DNA of 64,000 nucleotides, from assembly GCA_032358165.1 (NCBI GenBank), contig JAALGY010000012.1, forward strand, positions 2,604,001 through 2,668,000, read 5' to 3'. Below the pieces are notes generated by a model. It was given only the letters and a program-made list of their open reading frames with translations, searched no databases and was not told the origin of the DNA. The position numbers were made by a program, and so were the translations under genes. Shown piece by piece: positions 60,643 to 64,000 of this stretch (position 1 is its first letter; every line of letters starts with the position of its first letter). This DNA comes from Diplosphaera chodatii (lineage: Eukaryota; Chlorophyta; Trebouxiophyceae; Prasiolales; Stichococcaceae).

Positions 60643-63600
60643 CTGCTCTTGTCGACCCACGTGTGCCGGATGCTGGCCTCCAGGGTCTCGAAGAACAGAG
60701 GATCCTCCGGCGCATGGTTGAATGGCCAGTTTTGCCCCTGACTGTTGAAGCCTGCCTCGCGCTCCTAGAGCAGCAACACCAAGGCTGTCAGCACCGTGTT
60801 TGCTGTTGCGAGCGTCGACTGCTGAATTGTCCAAACAGCCCCTTCAATGCAGCTTTCGATACGCACGGCAGCAGGGCACCAACACCTGAATCGCTGCTAG
60901 GCGGTGCTTCTCGGCGGCAGCGCTGCAGTCCATATTCAAGGCGTTCTCCACGAACACCACCAGCATGGCATTGGCCCACTCGAACCACGGCCGCGTGCAC
61001 TTGCCCAGGTCATGCACGCTTACACTCTCGTGCATGAGACCGTTGCCGCACTACAGAGCCAGGAGCATGTAAGTTGGTCACAGTGGTACAGGACAGGTCA
61101 ATGTGCATGAGCTTTGAGCTTTGCTGCCATCCAATGTCACAGTTCTGCATAAGAGGCAAGCGAAGCGCAGAGGCTGACCTGGAGTTGTAGCAGACGGCGC
61201 AGCAGTGTGATTCTGGTGGCGGCTGACGGGGAGGTGAGGCCTTCCACTATCATGGCAAGCGGCCAGACATGCCCCTTCGGGGTATGTGTGGAGCCCAGGC
61301 CCTCCATGTTATCACCTGCGACAGGGGCCATGGCGGCAGTCTGCTGCTGTCCACAGTGCATGGTGAAGACAGCGCTGCAGGGCGTTGCATCTGATGCCTG
61401 AGACTCACTTGTGTAGTATAGTTCATTGGACGCAGCATCCAAGATACTCGCCCTGGTGTTTGCATAGATCTGCATATGAACATAGTTCAAGGTTACCTGC
61501 TGCTACAGCAGGAATCTGGCTGCAGCAAGCCATGGTTGCACATGCTTCGAGGGAAAGGACAATCACACAATGCGAAGGGAAGGGTGAATGGGAACGAGAT
61601 GAGTGTTGCAGAGGGTCTGACAATGCTGCTGCCTAGGCTGTCCAGCGCACCTGTTGGTCATAATGCTTGTAACCCAGAAGCGGCAAGCCCAGCAGCGACG
61701 GCATGTTGGGATCGTCGAAGCCGCTGAGCATGTTGCCTCGGCCATCGACCTCATAGGCATAGATCTTCTTGCCATCTGCACCCTCGACGATGCCGTGCTT
61801 CTCGATGCCAGCCCTGCTTCAGTGGCAGGAGCTCCTGTTAGACCGCCAGCTGAGCATGCTGCAGCTGGCTTGAGGTCTGAAGCTGGCGCACTGGAACACT
61901 GCGGCACCTTCTGGCAGCCGTATGAGCATGCAAGCTCCATCTGATCTGACGCACCGCATGGTGGCCGCCAGGCGGGAGGCAGCCCGGTGCAGGTCGGCAT
62001 CCTGCCACACAGCCGTGCTGAGCCGCGCGACGCGATCCAGCGCCGCCACCGCATACATGTTGCCTGGAATGTTGTACCCATACTTCGTTGCGTCGTCAGA
62101 TGGCCGGAAGCCGCTCCACGACATGCCTGCGCAGTGTGAATCAATGCCGTTGTGAAGGAATGGCTGTCCGGGTGGATGACACAGACTCGGACAGGAACCA
62201 GTCGCAGATGGTGCACTGGGCGGACGCCTGGAGTTCTCACATCAGCCCGGAACCATCGGCCACCTGTGTAGCTGGTGGGCGAGCCATGGCCGCCGTTGGG
62301 TAGCTCCGGGAAGGTGTAAGTGGATGACTGGTTGTGCCGCTGTTCCGTCTGCAGTGTCCGCACCACTGTCCAGGCCGCCTCCAGGAATGCTGGCTCCTGC
62401 AGTACAGGTGAGCACATGACAGCGTGCCAATCAGCTGAGTTCCTGCTCACCGACGTCGCTGCCCATATTGCTGCAGCCGGCACGCAGGTGACCGTGCGCA
62501 TTGAGTGGGCCATGCTGAGCGCACCTGCAGAAGGGTTTCAGAAGACCTCATGCCAGGCGTCGCATAGTAATTCCATAGCGCTGAAAGGAAGTATGCGCCT
62601 GAGTCGATCTCGTACCTGCAGAGTGCACCCTGTCAAGGTACCATGCCTGCCCACGACAACCGCTAGGATTTCAAGCAGGACGCGGATGTGGTGAAATTGG
62701 AGTGCGAGCAGGTGAACAGCAGTACATAGCAATAGGGTGCACAGGCTGATTGATAACATACGCACTTCCGCTCTGCAACCCAGCCACCCTTCCCTGTGGC
62801 ACGGTCTGCCTTCGATGGCCAGTCCGGTACCCCACGCCACCTTGGCTTGAAGGAGTTGGCATATGGGTCCTACAACAAGAAAAGTACAAAGTTTCTCTAT
62901 TTTATGTATCACAGCATCATGTTTGATCATGCAGCTGGTCCTCCATCACGGTGTCCAGGTGCTGCATGCCGGATGCAGTGCACCAACCAAGTGAAAGTTG
63001 CTCATACTCATCGCATCTGAAGGATGTAGAACGCCTGCGTCCGCAGCATGCCTTCAAACACGACGCGCAGTGCAGGATGCGCGATGATCCGCGGCAAATA
63101 TATGGCAAGCTGCACGCTGGAGTCCCGCAGCCACATGTCGTCGATATCGCCAGTAGCTGCGAACAAGCACTGACTTGAGCGGCAACATGGTCCAGCTGAA
63201 ACATCTGAACGCCCCAGGCTGTGCACCAGCAGGGATCCCAAGCAGCTTGTCTCACCAACGAATGTAGTTTCGCCCAGACCGCGCACACGCACACAGGTCT
63301 GCAGGCTGTGCCATAGGCACCGCCCACAAAGTGCCTCCAGCTGTGAGCGCTCATCGTCTGTCAGTCCCCTTGTGACAGCCCTGCAAAGTAGTCAAAGCAC
63401 GCGTTTGCAACGCTGGTGCACTCCGACTATATCACTGGGTCTCGCTGTGGCCAGTGCCAGCAACTGCTGAGCCTTTCCTTAGTTGCACACCTGACAAGCG
63501 AGCTGCTGCGCTCCCAGCGTGAGCCACTTGCCCATACCTCAACTGCACCTCGCGATCTGCTTTTCAAAGGAAGGTTCATTATCCTTGGGCTGCAGATTGC

Positions 63601-63836
63601 TACCGCAGTCCACTGGCAGCACGAGTCACGATGAGGACTTCAAGCCTGTTGCCACAAGCGCACCTTGAAGATCGCCATGGCTGAACAGGAGATTGCACCT
63701 CGGCACCCCTTGCAATTTCTGCTGATCGATTGAGGGTGTGCAACGAAAGCTGCAGAGTTGCCACGACGCACAATGCGCCAAGTGCGAACCAGATTTTGCC
63801 CCTTGGCGCATGCCCTTTTCTTGGCGCCTTGACCAT
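60643..63836 (-). CDS. GH125-like alpha-mannosidase, membrane-anchored
   Basis: Exons: 63836-63699, 63589-63549, 63380-63256, 63156-63017, 62869-62766, 62615-62525, 62396-62264, 62126-61955, 61813-61651, 61469-61179, 61050-60886, and a tail exon 60764-60643. A signal anchor is at residues 15-31 (WFALGALCVVATLQLSL). GH125 (PF06824) landmarks are plain: ATGDIDDMWLRDSS (residues 102-115), LRTQAFYILQDPYANSFKP, KYEIDSGAYFLSALW, GMSWSGFRPSDDATKYGYNI then PGNMYAVAAL, AYEVDGRGNML, DDPNMPSLLGLPLLGY, THTPKGHVWPLAMI, LMHESVSVHDLGKCTRPWFE. Characterised GH125 enzymes are exo-alpha-1,6-mannosidases. The intron after 63017 starts with AT rather than GT. The tail exon (GFNSQGQNWPFNHAPEDPLF) lies beyond the normal family end, so the 3' end is uncertain. 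Confidence 0.85.
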
Positions 63837-64000
63837 CAAATCAATCGATGACTCTCAGCACAGAAGGCGCCAACGCCTTCTGGTCACGGTGATGCGGCGA
63901 AAAGACTCCTTCGACTGCACACACACGTTGGCATAGTCAGAACAGCAGCAGTGCAGTGGCTGTGAGTTGCGCAGCCTGCATACTCGGCGGCTGTTTATAC
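63837..64000. other. Right edge: upstream flank of the GH125-like gene
   Basis: These 164 bp precede the minus-strand start codon at 63836 and presumably belong to its promoter or 5' untranslated region. No motif is recognised. Confidence 0.4.

Overview
This is nuclear DNA of an intron-rich eukaryote, most likely a chlorophyte (green) alga. Supporting points are a bacterial-type elongation factor P with a plausible plastid transit peptide, eukaryotic housekeeping genes cut into many short exons (about 40-300 nt) separated by mostly 80-300 nt introns, a TGTAA signal 66 nt after one stop codon, and many Golgi-type glycosylation genes. Nearly all genes were rebuilt by hand from domain signatures, splice sites and reading-phase continuity. 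Where the phase closes over every exon, the model is strong.

Layout, left to right. 1.1-4.1 kb (-): a GON-domain protein followed by a tandem array of Cys-rich exons. 6.1-8.9 kb (-): a GT23-like fucosyltransferase candidate. 9.4-11.4 kb (+): EF-P. 11.8-14.2 kb (-): a DUF3431 membrane protein. 15.7-17.0 kb (+): a small SAM-methyltransferase-like protein. 18.0-19.0 kb (+): a doubtful GT61-like fragment. 20.7-22.8 kb (+): a DUF6492-like glycosyltransferase. 24.8-27.4 kb (+): another glycosyltransferase-like protein. 27.7-30.4 kb (-): an FkbM-like protein. 32.9-38.0 kb (+): gamma-tubulin complex component 3. 38.6-42.4 kb (-): DNA primase large subunit PRIM2, with a bacterial infC-rpmI fragment inside one intron. 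43.2-44.2 kb (+): a single-exon GT31 glycosyltransferase. 44.9-46.7 kb (-): a decayed second copy of PRIM2. 47.5-49.9 kb (-): the YchF/Obg-like ATPase OLA1. 51.7-52.7 kb (+) and 58.1-59.8 kb (+): two copies of one methyltransferase-like gene, the first without introns and the second with seven. 53.3-57.5 kb (+): a GT71-like alpha-mannosyltransferase. 60.6-63.8 kb (-): a GH125-like alpha-mannosidase.

Functionally, about half the genes look like type II membrane or secretory-pathway enzymes that build or trim glycans (GT23, GT31, GT71, DUF6492-like, GH125 and relatives). They are interleaved with unrelated housekeeping genes for replication priming, microtubule nucleation and translation. The most striking observations are the bacterial operon remnant in a primase intron, the intronless/intron-rich gene pair with shared flanks, and the uniform 90-nt, phase 1-1 Cys-rich exon array.
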